From Paraburkholderia unamae (lineage in GTDB: Bacteria; Pseudomonadota; Gammaproteobacteria; Burkholderiales; Burkholderiaceae), in the NCBI RefSeq assembly GCF_003268775.1, contig NZ_QLSU01000027.1, forward strand, positions 62,001 through 126,000: DNA of 64,000 nucleotides, given 5' to 3'. The first letter of the stretch is position 1. Each line of letters opens with the position of its first letter. Shown piece by piece: positions 1 to 8,522 of the stretch. The position numbers were made by a program, and so were the translations under genes. The notes beneath the pieces are model-generated. The model had not been told where the DNA came from, did not search any database, and saw nothing but the letters and a program-made list of their open reading frames with translations.

Positions 1-231
1 GGCGACCGGATCGGCCGGCTCGACGCGCATCATCTCGTTGAGCACGCATCGAAATCGGCGGTGCAAAGCGGCCGCACGCTCTACGAAGTGCTGGCGGCGG
101 ACCCCGCCGTCACCCGTCATCTGGACGAAGCGCGCCTGAAGGCGCTGCTCGATCCGGCCAATTACGTGGGCGAGGCGCATGCTTTCGTCGACGCGGTGCT
201 CGCGTCGTATGAGCAACGCGCGTCCAATTGA
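1..231 (+). CDS. pcaB: 3-carboxy-cis,cis-muconate cycloisomerase, C-terminal fragment
   Basis: The reading frame is open from the first base and stops at TGA 229-231, giving the last 76 residues of a protein whose start lies outside the window. The tail contains a helical segment with the sequence HHLVEHASKSAVQSGRTL and ends ASYEQRASN, which fits the C-terminal domain of the fumarase/aspartase superfamily lactonising enzyme PcaB. PcaB converts 3-carboxymuconate to gamma-carboxymuconolactone in the protocatechuate branch of the beta-ketoadipate pathway. Assignment rests mainly on position: pcaD starts 29 bases downstream and pcaC follows, the usual pcaBDC order. The superfamily active-site signature lies upstream and cannot be seen, so another lyase cannot be excluded. 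Confidence 0.8.
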   Translation, partial: GDRIGRLDAHHLVEHASKSAVQSGRTLYEVLAADPAVTRHLDEARLKALLDPANYVGEAHAFVDAVLASYEQRASN

Positions 232-260
232 TCAAAGCAGACACACGAGGAGTAACACGC

Positions 261-1049
261 ATGCCTTACGCAGCCGTCAACGACACGCAATTGTTTTACC
301 GCATCGACGGTGCGGCGAACACCACGGCGCCGTGGCTGGTTCTGTCGAATTCGCTCGGTAGCGACGTGTCGATGTGGACGCCGCAGCTCGTCGAATTCGC
401 GAAGCACTTCCGCGTGCTGCGCTACGACACGCGCGGCCACGGCCACTCGGCGGCGCCGAAGGGCCCGTACACGATCGAGCAGCTCACGGGCGACGTGATC
501 GGCCTGATGGACCATCTCGGCATCGAGCGCGCGCATTTCGCGGGCGTTTCGATGGGCGGCCTGACCGGCGTGGGCCTGGGCGCGCGTTTCGGCAATCGCA
601 TCGATCGCCTCGTGCTGTGCAACACGGCCGCGAAGATCGGCACGCCTGAAGTGTGGGTGCCGCGTGCGGCGAAGGCGCGCAACGAAGGCATGCTCGCGCT
701 TGCCGACGCCGTGCTGCCGCGCTGGTACACGGCCGAATTCATGACGCAGAACCCGCTCGTGATCGCCCAGGCGCGCGACGTGCTCGTGCATACCGACAAC
801 GAAGGCTACGCGTCGAACTGCGACGCCATCAACGCTGCCGACCTGCGCGGCGAAGCGGCCTCGATCAAGGCGCCCACGCTCGTGATCTCGGGCACGCACG
901 ATCTCGCGGCCACGCCCGCGCAAGGCCGCGAACTGGCGGAGTCGGTGCCGGGCGCGCGCTATGTCGAGCTCAACGCGTCGCACATTTCGAACGTCGAACT
1001 GGCCGACGAGTACAACAAGCTCGTGGTCGATTTCCTGCTGGGGGCGTGA
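261..1049 (+). CDS. pcaD: 3-oxoadipate enol-lactonase
   Basis: This 262-residue alpha/beta-hydrolase hydrolyses beta-ketoadipate enol-lactone to beta-ketoadipate, the last step specific to the protocatechuate/catechol pathway, in the cytoplasm. The fold markers are visible: an oxyanion region near LSNSLGS, the nucleophile elbow GVSMGG with Ser97, the acid Asp214 in GTHDLAATP, and His241 in NASHISN. Length matches the family (about 260 residues). The ATG at 261 is preferred over the upstream in-frame start at 228 because it has a GAGGAG ribosome site at 247-252 and begins with the conserved MPYAAVN. Its TGA shares one base with the ATG of pcaC, so the two are translationally coupled. Confidence 0.93.
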   Translation: MPYAAVNDTQLFYRIDGAANTTAPWLVLSNSLGSDVSMWTPQLVEFAKHFRVLRYDTRGHGHSAAPKGPYTIEQLTGDVIGLMDHLGIERAHFAGVSMGGLTGVGLGARFGNRIDRLVLCNTAAKIGTPEVWVPRAAKARNEGMLALADAVLPRWYTAEFMTQNPLVIAQARDVLVHTDNEGYASNCDAINAADLRGEAASIKAPTLVISGTHDLAATPAQGRELAESVPGARYVELNASHISNVELADEYNKLVVDFLLGA

Positions 1050-1438
1050 TGAACGACGAAGATCGCTACGAAGCGGGCATGAAGGTGCGCCGCGCGGTGC
1101 TGGGCGACGCCCACGTCGATCGCTCGATCGCGAACCGCACGGAAGTGACCGAGGAATTCCAGAACCTCATCACGCGCTACGCGTGGGGCGAGATCTGGAC
1201 GCGCGAAGGCTTGCCGCGCCATACGCGCAGCCTGCTGACGATCTCGATGATGGTCGCGCTCAACCGCAGCGAGGAGCTTGCACTGCATCTGCGCGCCGCC
1301 CGCAACAATGGCGTGACGCGCGACGAGATCAAGGAAGTGCTGCTGCAAACGGCCATCTATTGCGGCGTGCCCGCGGCGAATTCGGCGTTCCATCTCGCCG
1401 ATCGCATTTTCCGCGAGCAGGACGAAGAGCAGGGCTGA
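1049..1438 (+). CDS. pcaC: 4-carboxymuconolactone decarboxylase
   Basis: This 129-residue protein of the AhpD-like/carboxymuconolactone decarboxylase family removes CO2 from gamma-carboxymuconolactone to give the enol-lactone used by PcaD. Family-typical stretches are the N-terminal RYEAGMKVRRAVLG, the central EIWTREGLPRHTRSL and the C-terminal IYCGVPAANSAFHLA. The length is standard for a stand-alone PcaC rather than a PcaCD fusion (called PcaL). The start ATG overlaps the pcaD stop codon (TGATG), so expression is coupled to pcaD. It is the last gene of the operon; the next gene is convergent. Confidence 0.94.
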   Translation: MNDEDRYEAGMKVRRAVLGDAHVDRSIANRTEVTEEFQNLITRYAWGEIWTREGLPRHTRSLLTISMMVALNRSEELALHLRAARNNGVTRDEIKEVLLQTAIYCGVPAANSAFHLADRIFREQDEEQG

Positions 1439-1461
1439 CCCCGCTGCGACCGAACGCGGGG
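1439..1461. terminator. Weak hairpin between convergent pcaC and the FNR gene
   Basis: CCCCGC at 1439-1444 pairs with GCGGGG at 1456-1461 across an 11-base loop, directly after the pcaC stop. No T tract follows on either strand, so it is at best a weak or factor-assisted terminator. Confidence 0.3.
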
Positions 1462-1475
1462 CCACGGTTCCGCGT

Positions 1476-2567
1476 TCAGTCGAATACCGGCGACTCCACG
1501 CCGAGCACCTTGTGCAGGTGCGTGCTGGTTGTCGTGTATTGCAGATGAATTTTCTTCTCGGGAAAGACGTGATGCGCCGCGCCGAATGCGGCGAGCGCGG
1601 CTTCGTGAAAGCCCGAGAGAATCAGTTTCTTCTTGCCGGGATAGGTATTGATGTCGCCCACGGCGAAGATGCCGGGCACGCTCGTTTCGAAGCGCGCCGT
1701 ATCCACGGGCAACTGCTTGCGCTCGATTTCGAGGCCCCATTGCGCGATGGGCCCGAGCTGCGGCGACAAGCCGTAAAACACCAGCAGGCAATCGAGCTCC
1801 AGCGAGCGCGTGACGCCGTCGCCGCCCGTCACCTTGATGCGCGTGAGCTTGCCGCCTTCGTCGTCGAACCCGCTGACCTGGCCGACGATCGACTGCATGC
1901 GCCACGCTTCGCATAACGCCTGCATTTTCGCAACCGTTGCCGGGGCCGCGCGAAACGACTCGCGCCGGTGCAGCAGAATCACGCTCTGCGCGATGTCCAC
2001 GAGTTGCAACGCCCAGTCGAGCGCGGAATCGCCGCCGCCGCACACCACGATATCCTTGTCGCGAAAGCGTTCGGGGTCGCGCACGCGATAGAAAAGCTGC
2101 GTGTCGCGATACTGGTCGATGCCGCTCACCTTGAGCGTGCGCGGCTGGAACGAGCCCACGCCCGCCGCGATGAATACGGTCTTCGCGAGAAAGCGCGTGC
2201 CTTTGCTCGTCTGCACGAAAAAGCGGCCGTCGCCGCGCCGCTCGACGACCTGCACTTCCTGACCAAGATGAAACGTTGCGCCAAACGGCTCGATCTGCTT
2301 CATCAGTGCGTCGACGAGTTGCTGCCCCGTGCACATGGTGACGGCGGGAATGTCGTAGATCGGCTTGTCGGGGTAGAGCTCCGCGCACTGGCCGCCCGCC
2401 ACGGGCAGCGAATCGACCACGTGCGCGTGAATGTCCTGCAAGCCTAGCTCGAACACCTGGAACAGGCCCACCGGCCCCGCGCCAATAATGAGCGCATCGG
2501 TTTCAATGGTTTCGGTGGCTTCGGTCGTTCCGGTGGGCGGGGGAAGATGAGCGTTGCGCTCGTTCAT
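1476..2567 (-). CDS. Ferredoxin-NADP(+) reductase, thioredoxin-reductase-like type
   Basis: A 363-residue two-dinucleotide-binding flavoprotein of the type-2 (TrxR-like) ferredoxin/flavodoxin-NADP+ reductase family. The FAD-binding Rossmann motif is DALIIGAGPVGLF at about residues 25-37, followed by GGQCAELYPDKPIYDIPAV. The NADP-binding Rossmann motif DIVVCGGGDSALDWAL lies near residue 170, and the C-terminal FAD motif is GIFAVGDINTYPGKK. The redox-active CxxC of true thioredoxin reductases is absent, which supports FNR over TrxB. The ATG at 2567 has a GGAGAG site upstream. It would pass electrons from NADPH to ferredoxin-type carriers; the partner is not in the window. It is convergent with pcaC and shows no obvious functional link to it. 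Confidence 0.88.
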   Translation of the reverse strand: MNERNAHLPPPTGTTEATETIETDALIIGAGPVGLFQVFELGLQDIHAHVVDSLPVAGGQCAELYPDKPIYDIPAVTMCTGQQLVDALMKQIEPFGATFHLGQEVQVVERRGDGRFFVQTSKGTRFLAKTVFIAAGVGSFQPRTLKVSGIDQYRDTQLFYRVRDPERFRDKDIVVCGGGDSALDWALQLVDIAQSVILLHRRESFRAAPATVAKMQALCEAWRMQSIVGQVSGFDDEGGKLTRIKVTGGDGVTRSLELDCLLVFYGLSPQLGPIAQWGLEIERKQLPVDTARFETSVPGIFAVGDINTYPGKKKLILSGFHEAALAAFGAAHHVFPEKKIHLQYTTTSTHLHKVLGVESPVFD

Positions 2568-2612
2568 CGGCGAGCTCTCCTTGCAAGACGAAGGGGAAAA
2601 CGTTCAAGACTC

Positions 2613-2861
2613 CTACTCTTCGGGCTGCACGTCGGCCACGTAACGGCGCAGGCAGGCGAGCAGCGCGGCTTCCTCGGCGCGGCTCGCGGCGTCGCTGGCC
2701 GAGCCCGCGTCGCGTTCCTCACCGAACATGGACGCGGGCGCCGGGATCGTATCGACCTCGCGGCCGTCGCGGAAAACACGGATCTGCTGGGTCGCTTCCG
2801 AATATTCGGCGATCCAGTGGACGCCCTCGATATGGGCGCCGGTGCGCACTGGCATCTTCAT
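2613..2861 (-). CDS. Small conserved hypothetical protein (82 aa)
   Basis: An 82-residue acidic cytoplasmic protein of unknown function. It has a hydrophilic N-terminal beta-rich part (GVHWIAEYSEATQQIRVFRDGREVDTI, given here in part as HWIAEYSEA and FRDGREVD) and an alanine/glutamate-rich helical tail. No signal peptide or transmembrane segment is seen. The start at 2861 is chosen because GAGGAGGG lies 7 bases upstream, while the longer in-frame start at 2879 would fall inside that ribosome site. It lies 45 bases upstream of the ferredoxin reductase on the same strand and could be co-transcribed with it. Confidence 0.65.
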   Translation of the reverse strand: MKMPVRTGAHIEGVHWIAEYSEATQQIRVFRDGREVDTIPAPASMFGEERDAGSASDAASRAEEAALLACLRRYVADVQPEE

Positions 2862-3040
2862 GGGATTCCCTCCTCGCACAATGGGCTAAGCGCGCGTGAA
2901 TGGCGCGCTCGCCTGGCAGATAGGGAAACGATACGCCGATGGCGTGTTCCGTGCTTGATGAGTGGCGCAGCGCGGCGAGTGGCGCGGTTGCCGCGAAACA
3001 GGGCGCACGTACGAAGCGCCGCCGCACGATCGGCGTCCGC

Positions 3041-3069
3041 AAAAAAAAAGCGGCCCGAACCCGGGCCGC
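3041..3069 (-). terminator. Rho-independent terminator of the aminotransferase gene
   Basis: On the minus strand a perfect 8-bp GC-rich stem (GCGGCCCG at 3050-3057 with CGGGCCGC at 3062-3069, loop of four) is followed by nine T residues (A tract 3041-3049 on the plus strand). It sits 21 bases after the aminotransferase stop codon. Confidence 0.9.
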
Positions 3070-3089
3070 CCTTGCACGCGTGGCGCCGC

Positions 3090-4418
3090 TTACTGCACCG
3101 TGGCGAGCACGTCGCGCACCGTGCCGAACAGGCGCGCAATTTCTTCCTCGGTCACGATCAGCGGCGGCGAGAACGCCAGGATGTCGCCCGTGAAGCGGAT
3201 CAGCACGCCCGCCTCGAAGCACTTCACGAAAACTTCGTAAGCGCGTGCACCGGGCGCGCCGTCGCGCGAATCGAGTTCGATGCCGGCCACGAGGCCGAGG
3301 TTGCGCACGTCCTTCACGTGCTTCTCGCCGCGCAGCGCGTGCGCGGCGGCCTCGAACTTCGGCGCGAGGGCGTTGGCGCGCTCGAACAGGCCTTCACGGC
3401 GATACAGGTCCTGCGTCGCGATCGCGGCGGCGGCGGCGAGCGGGTGCGCCGAGTAGGTGTAGCCGTGGAACAGTTCGATTGCGCCGGGCGCGCCGCTGTT
3501 CACGACCGTGTCGTGAACCGTGCGGCTCGCGGCCACGCCGCCCATCGGCACGGCGGCGTTGTTGATCGCCTTGGCCATCGTGATGATGTCGGGCGTCACG
3601 CCGAAATACTCGCTGGCGGTGGCCTTGCCGAGGCGGCCGAAGCCCGTGATGACCTCGTCGAAAATCAGCAGGATGCCGTGCTTCGTGCAGATCTCGCGCA
3701 GGCGTTGCAGATAGCCTTGCGGCGGAATCAGCACGCCCGTGGAGCCCGCCACCGGCTCGACGATCACGGCCGCGATGGTCGAGGCGTCGTGCAGCGCGAC
3801 GATGCGCTCCAGGTCCTCGGCCAGATGCGCGCCCCAGGCCGGCTGGCCTTTCGAAAAGGCGTTGTGCTGGAGATCGTGCGTATGCGGCAGATGATCGATG
3901 GCGGGCAGCAACTGGCCCGAAAACGCCTTGCGATTGGGCCCGATGCCGCCCACCGAGATGCCGCCGAAGCCCACGCCGTGATAACCGCGCTCGCGGCCGA
4001 TGAGCTTGGTGCGCTGGCCTTCGCCGCGCGCGCGATGGTAGGCGAGTGCGATTTTCAGCGCGGTGTCGACGGACTCCGAGCCGGAATTGGTGAAGAAGAT
4101 GCGATCGAGCCCGGCCGGCATGATTTCGGCGACCTTTTTGGCGGCCTCGAAAGCGAGCGGGTGACCCATCTGGAAGGTGGGGGCGAAGTCGAGCGTACCG
4201 GCCTGCTGGGCGATCGCCGCGACGATTTCCTCGCGCCCATGGCCCGCGTTCACACACCAAAGCCCCGCGCTGCCGTCGAGCACTTCGCGGCCGTCGGTCG
4301 TGCGGTAGTACATGCCCTTGGCCGATTCGAGCAGGCGCGGCGCGGCCTTGAACTGGCGGTTGGCCGTAAACGGCATCCAGAACGACGACAGGTCGTCGAT
4401 GACGGGGCGCGAAGTCAT
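3090..4418 (-). CDS. Class III aminotransferase, omega-amino acid:pyruvate type
   Basis: A 442-residue PLP enzyme of aminotransferase class III, closest in pattern to omega-amino acid (beta-alanine):pyruvate aminotransferases. It opens with the family-typical DLSSFWMPFTANRQFK. The PLP-phosphate loop SGSES lies in IFFTNSGSESVDTAL, the cofactor aspartate in IFDEVITGFGR, and the Schiff-base Lys283 in ITMAKAINNA. Length matches the family (about 445 residues). The ATG at 4418 has a GAGGAGG site upstream. The gene is divergent from a MocR-type regulator 168 bases away, the standard arrangement in which MocR controls an aminotransferase. The amine donor could be beta-alanine, GABA, putrescine-derived or taurine-like; the sequence does not decide. 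Confidence 0.87.
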   Translation of the reverse strand: MTSRPVIDDLSSFWMPFTANRQFKAAPRLLESAKGMYYRTTDGREVLDGSAGLWCVNAGHGREEIVAAIAQQAGTLDFAPTFQMGHPLAFEAAKKVAEIMPAGLDRIFFTNSGSESVDTALKIALAYHRARGEGQRTKLIGRERGYHGVGFGGISVGGIGPNRKAFSGQLLPAIDHLPHTHDLQHNAFSKGQPAWGAHLAEDLERIVALHDASTIAAVIVEPVAGSTGVLIPPQGYLQRLREICTKHGILLIFDEVITGFGRLGKATASEYFGVTPDIITMAKAINNAAVPMGGVAASRTVHDTVVNSGAPGAIELFHGYTYSAHPLAAAAAIATQDLYRREGLFERANALAPKFEAAAHALRGEKHVKDVRNLGLVAGIELDSRDGAPGARAYEVFVKCFEAGVLIRFTGDILAFSPPLIVTEEEIARLFGTVRDVLATVQ

Positions 4419-4586
4419 GGGTAATCCTCCTCGGGTTGATTCGTGCAACTGTAGCGTCCGGGCTTGAAGCACGGCATACACAGTCCCTATACTGATCCAA
4501 AAACCGTGCTGGACAATTCGCGCCAACTGTATTGGTCGGCGCCCGGATCGCCCGGGTTTTCCCTCGCACCATCGCCCTGTTTTTCC

Positions 4587-5990
4587 ATGATCGAACTCGC
4601 ACTGGAGCGCGGACGCGGCGCTTCGACCACGCTCGTCGAGCAACTCGTGCTGGCTTTCACGCGCGCCATCGAGGCGCAAACGCTGCGCGCGGGCGCGCTG
4701 CTGCCCTCGGTACGGCAGCTCGCGCAAACGCATGCGCTCTCCACCTATACCGTGACGGAGGCGTACAACCGGCTCGTCTCGATGGGTTTCGTGGTCGCGC
4801 GGCGCGGCTCGGGCTACCGCGTGGCGCCGCGCAGCGAGGCGGTGCCCGCGAGCGTCGCGGGCTGGCAGCCGCCCACGCTCACGGCCACGTGGCTGCTCTC
4901 CGATGTCTACGCCGATCACTCGGTGCCGATCAAGGCGGGTTGCGGCTGGGTGCCCGGCGAATGGATCAACGAAAGCGGCCTGCACCACGCCCTGCGCGCG
5001 ATGGGCCGCGTGCCCGCCGTGCGCCTGGGCGACTATGGGCACCCCTACGGCTATGCGCCGCTGCGCGAACGCATCGCGGCGCAACTGGACCGCCAGGGGC
5101 TGCCCGTCGAGGTGTCGAACGTCCTGCTGACCCAGGGCGCGACGCAGGGGCTCGACCTGATCGTGCGCACGCTGTTGCGCCCCGGCGACGCGGTGCTGGT
5201 GGAAGACCCCGGTTATTGCAACCTGCTACAGATCCTCAAACTCGCCGGGCTCGTGGTGCACGGCGTGCCGCGCACGCCGGCGGGGCTCGACATCGACGCG
5301 CTGGAGCGCCAGGTGGCCGCGCACCAGCCGAAAGCCATTTTCGTGAACACGACGCTCCAGAACCCCACGGGCGCGACCTTCACGATGGCCAATGCCTTCC
5401 GCCTCTTGCAGATCACCGAGCGACAGCGCATGTGGGTCGTGGAGGACGACGTGAGCCGCGAGCTTGCGCCGCCGGGCGCGCCGCTTCTCGCCGCGATGGA
5501 GGGCTTGCAGCGCGTGCTTTACGTGGGCGGCTTTTCGAAGACGGTCACGCCCTCGCTGCGCTGCGGCTACGTGGTCGCGGAGCGCGACGTGCTGCGCGAA
5601 CTGGCGCGCGCGAAGATGGCAGTGGGGCTTACGTCGTCGGGGACGATCGAGCGGGTTGTCGACAAGGTGCTGCTCGAAGGGCGCCACGCGCGCCACGTCG
5701 AACTCGTGAACGAGCGGCTCAAGGCCGCGCACGCGTGCGTGGAGGAGCGGCTCGACGCGCTTGGGCTGGAAGTGTTCCACCGGCCGCGCGCGGGGCTTTT
5801 CGTGTGGGCGCGGCTTGGCGTCGAGCCCGGGCGCGCGGGCGAGATCGCCACGGCGGCGCTGCGCGACGGCATCTGGCTTGCGCCTGGCTCCTATTTCCGG
5901 CCCGACGACGCGCCGAGCGCGTGGTTTCGCTTCAACGCGCCGTATTCGATGGACGACGCGCTCTGGCGGTTCATCGAGCGTGTGCGTTAG
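4587..5990 (+). CDS. MocR/PdxR-family regulator (GntR wHTH fused to class I aminotransferase domain)
   Basis: A 467-residue regulator with an N-terminal winged helix (residues about 10-75; LPSVRQLAQTHALSTYTVTEAYNRL is the recognition part, shown here in two pieces: LPSVRQLAQTHALS and TYTVTEAYNRL) and a large fold-type I aminotransferase domain. The domain keeps the PLP lysine, Lys318 in YVGGFSKTVTPSLRCG, and the pattern EDPGYCNL. Such proteins sense PLP or amino compounds and do not usually transaminate. It is transcribed divergently from the omega-aminotransferase and probably controls it. The start at 4587 (MIELALERG) fits the family; the in-frame ATG at 4464 would add a 41-residue extension that looks unlike coding sequence of this family. 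Confidence 0.88.
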   Translation: MIELALERGRGASTTLVEQLVLAFTRAIEAQTLRAGALLPSVRQLAQTHALSTYTVTEAYNRLVSMGFVVARRGSGYRVAPRSEAVPASVAGWQPPTLTATWLLSDVYADHSVPIKAGCGWVPGEWINESGLHHALRAMGRVPAVRLGDYGHPYGYAPLRERIAAQLDRQGLPVEVSNVLLTQGATQGLDLIVRTLLRPGDAVLVEDPGYCNLLQILKLAGLVVHGVPRTPAGLDIDALERQVAAHQPKAIFVNTTLQNPTGATFTMANAFRLLQITERQRMWVVEDDVSRELAPPGAPLLAAMEGLQRVLYVGGFSKTVTPSLRCGYVVAERDVLRELARAKMAVGLTSSGTIERVVDKVLLEGRHARHVELVNERLKAAHACVEERLDALGLEVFHRPRAGLFVWARLGVEPGRAGEIATAALRDGIWLAPGSYFRPDDAPSAWFRFNAPYSMDDALWRFIERVR

Positions 5991-6011
5991 GGGGCGGAGC
6001 AGGGCGCGTGA

Positions 6012-8390
6012 TTAGAACAAACTCTGCTGGCCCGACATCAGCGTGTCGAAATCCTCGCGCAGGAAGGGCAGAATCGCGTCGGCCACGGGCTGTAGCTGGC
6101 GGCTCACGTAGAACGTGTAATCGAGCGGCGAGCTGAGCGTTTCGAGCGGCTCGGGCCCCGCCGTCGTCATCACGTAGCTGATCCAGCCGCCGTTCTGATA
6201 CTGGAGCGGACGGCCTTTGGCCCGATTGAACTCGTCAGCGACGCGCGCCGCCCGCACGTGCGGCGGCACGTTGCGCTGGTATTCGACGAGCGGCCTGCGC
6301 AGGCGCTTGCGGTAGACGAGTTGCGCGTCCAGTTCGCCATTGAGCGTGCGCCGCACATAGTCGCGGATGTACTCCACGTGCGGTTCGCGCTGGAAAATGC
6401 GGCGATAAAGCTCGCGCTGAAACTCCTGCGCGAGCGGCGTCCAGTCGGTGCGCACGGTTTCGAGGCCTTTGAACACGACTTCCTCGGCGCCGCTCTTCGA
6501 AATCGTCAGGCCTGCGTAGCGTTTCTTGCTGCCTTCCTCGGCGCCACGCACCGTAGGCATGAGAAAGCGCGAGTAGTGGCGCTCGAATTGCAGTTCCAGC
6601 GCGCTTTCCAGGCCGTAGCGCTCGCGCAGTTCGTGCTTCCACCACGCGTTGACGTGCTCGACGAGCCGCTTGCCGGTTTGTGCGGCGTCGGCCTCGCTGT
6701 GCGCGTGCCGCAGCCACACGAAGGTCGAATCGGTGTCGCCGTAAATCACGTCGTAGCCCTGTGCTTCGATGAGCGCGCGCGTTCTGCGCATGATCTCGTG
6801 CCCGCGCATCGTGATTGACGAAGCGAGACGCGGATCGAAGAAGCGGCAGCCCGTCGAACCCAGCACGCCGTAGAACGCGTTCATGATGATCTTGAGCGCC
6901 TGCGAAAGCGGGGCGTTGTGCTGGCGTTTCGCGTTCTCGCGTTCTTCCCAGACCTGGCGCACGATTTCCGGCAGGCAGTGCTGCTCGCGGGAGAAGCGCG
7001 CGCCGAGAAAGCCCGCCACCGAGGCCTCGTCGCCAGGGTCGCGCAGGCCTTCGATCAGCCCGACCGGGTCGATCAGAAACGTACGGATGATCGACGGATA
7101 CAGGCTCTTGTAGTCGAGCACGAGCACCGAGTCGTAGATGCCGGGGCGCGAGTCCATGACGAAACCGCCGGGACCGTTTTCGCCCACGACGTCACCGAGA
7201 TTCGGCGCCACGAAGCCCAGCCGGTGCATCTTGGGCAGATACAGGTGCGTGAACGCGGCGACCGAGCCGCCGCTGCGATCGGCGGGCAGCCCGGTCACGG
7301 ACGCGCGTTCGAGCAGGAACGCAATCAGCTCGGTCTTTTCGAAGACGCGCGTGACCAGTTCGCAGTCCTTGAGGTTGTAGCGTGCGAGCGCGGGCTTGTC
7401 TTCGTCGAAGCGGCGCTGGATCTCGTCCATGCGCTGATACGGGTTGTCGATCGACTTGCCTTCGCCCAGCAACGCCTGCGAGACATATTCGAGGCTGAAC
7501 GAAGGGAAGCTCCACGTGGCCGAGCGCAGCGCCTCGATGCCGTCGATGATGAGGCGGCCCGCGGCGCCCGCGAAAAAGTGGTTCTCGCGCATGCCGTGCT
7601 CGCGCCACTCCATGACCTCGCCGCCGCGCCCGAGCCGCAACGGCACGCCGGTTTGCTGCGCGTGGGCGTGCAGCACGCGCAAATCGAACTGCACGAGATT
7701 CCAGCCGATGATCGCGTCGGGATCGTGCTGAGCCATCCACGCGTTGAGGCGCTCGAGCATGTGCGCGCGGCTCTCGCAGTATTCGAAGTCGAAGTCGAGC
7801 GTATCCGCGTTGCCGTTCGCGGGCCCGAGCATGTAGACCTGCCGCTGCCCGCAGCCTTCCAGTGCGATGGAGTAAAGCTCGCCTTGCGCGCTCGTTTCGA
7901 TATCGAGCGACACGAGCTTCAGGCGCGGGCGATAACCGTTCGCGGGTTTCATCTCGCCGTCGATCAGCACGCCGCCGCTTTCGGCGTTCACCGCCGCTTC
8001 ACCGCGAAACAGCACGGGCGCAGTGATGAAGCGCTCCATCATGTAGCGCTCGTGCGGTTGAATATCGGCTTCGTAGACATCCACGCCTGCTTTCGCGAGG
8101 CGCTTCGCGTGGCCGGCGAGCGCGCGATACTGCGGGCAATAGAGGCCAAGCACCGGGCGGTGCTGGAAGTCGCGCAGCGCAAGCGTGCGAAACTCGGCGC
8201 GCGCGTCGCCCTTCAACGCAACGCGGGCGGCCGCCTCCTGCGCGGCGGGGACGAAGGCGACAGAAGGCTGCGGACGCAGGCGCAAGCGGCGTGGTCCCGC
8301 TTCGGTCGCGAGCCAGAACTCGACCTCGGTGTGTTCGCCCGTATCGCGCCAATGGCGGGTGAGAATAAAACCCGCTTCAAACTCAGACAA
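6012..8390 (-). CDS. polB: DNA polymerase II (family B)
   Basis: A 792-residue family B DNA polymerase, the length of E. coli Pol II (783). The proofreading exonuclease motif DIETS lies at 163-167, with NLVQFDLRVL near 231 as ExoII. The polymerase motifs are DYKSLYPSII at 426-435 (motif A), KIIMNAFYG at 500-508 (motif B) and YGDTDS at 550-555 (motif C), all with their metal-binding aspartates. It would take part in SOS-linked restart and translesion synthesis. The start appears to be TTG at 8390, placed behind a GGAG site; no nearby ATG gives the family N-terminus SEFEAGFILTRHW. It is convergent with the MocR gene. Confidence 0.95.
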   Translation of the reverse strand: MSEFEAGFILTRHWRDTGEHTEVEFWLATEAGPRRLRLRPQPSVAFVPAAQEAAARVALKGDARAEFRTLALRDFQHRPVLGLYCPQYRALAGHAKRLAKAGVDVYEADIQPHERYMMERFITAPVLFRGEAAVNAESGGVLIDGEMKPANGYRPRLKLVSLDIETSAQGELYSIALEGCGQRQVYMLGPANGNADTLDFDFEYCESRAHMLERLNAWMAQHDPDAIIGWNLVQFDLRVLHAHAQQTGVPLRLGRGGEVMEWREHGMRENHFFAGAAGRLIIDGIEALRSATWSFPSFSLEYVSQALLGEGKSIDNPYQRMDEIQRRFDEDKPALARYNLKDCELVTRVFEKTELIAFLLERASVTGLPADRSGGSVAAFTHLYLPKMHRLGFVAPNLGDVVGENGPGGFVMDSRPGIYDSVLVLDYKSLYPSIIRTFLIDPVGLIEGLRDPGDEASVAGFLGARFSREQHCLPEIVRQVWEERENAKRQHNAPLSQALKIIMNAFYGVLGSTGCRFFDPRLASSITMRGHEIMRRTRALIEAQGYDVIYGDTDSTFVWLRHAHSEADAAQTGKRLVEHVNAWWKHELRERYGLESALELQFERHYSRFLMPTVRGAEEGSKKRYAGLTISKSGAEEVVFKGLETVRTDWTPLAQEFQRELYRRIFQREPHVEYIRDYVRRTLNGELDAQLVYRKRLRRPLVEYQRNVPPHVRAARVADEFNRAKGRPLQYQNGGWISYVMTTAGPEPLETLSSPLDYTFYVSRQLQPVADAILPFLREDFDTLMSGQQSLF

Positions 8391-8473
8391 AGTGTGACTC
8401 CGCCGCCCATGTTTCCCGCTTGCGATTGTAGCGGTTGAGCGGCGCCTTAACCGCGAAAATACGCGGAAAACAA

Positions 8474-8509
8474 CGTGCGGAACGACGTACGAAGCGACGT
8501 ACGAAACGA
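8474..8509. repeat. Three tandem 12-bp repeats
   Basis: Three adjacent near-identical 12-mers occur: CGTGCGGAACGA (8474-8485), CGTACGAAGCGA (8486-8497) and CGTACGAAACGA (8498-8509), followed by a partial CGTC. They lie in the 132-base gap between the lysE stop and the polB start, both minus strand, so they could be in the polB promoter. Function is not known. Confidence 0.7.
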
Positions 8510-8522
8510 CGTCGAGGCAGGC

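Noticed and set aside
2547..4424. A 625-codon plus-strand frame opposite the aminotransferase
   Set aside because: The composition is that of an antisense shadow in high-GC DNA; the minus-strand aminotransferase has catalytic motifs, a ribosome site and a terminator.
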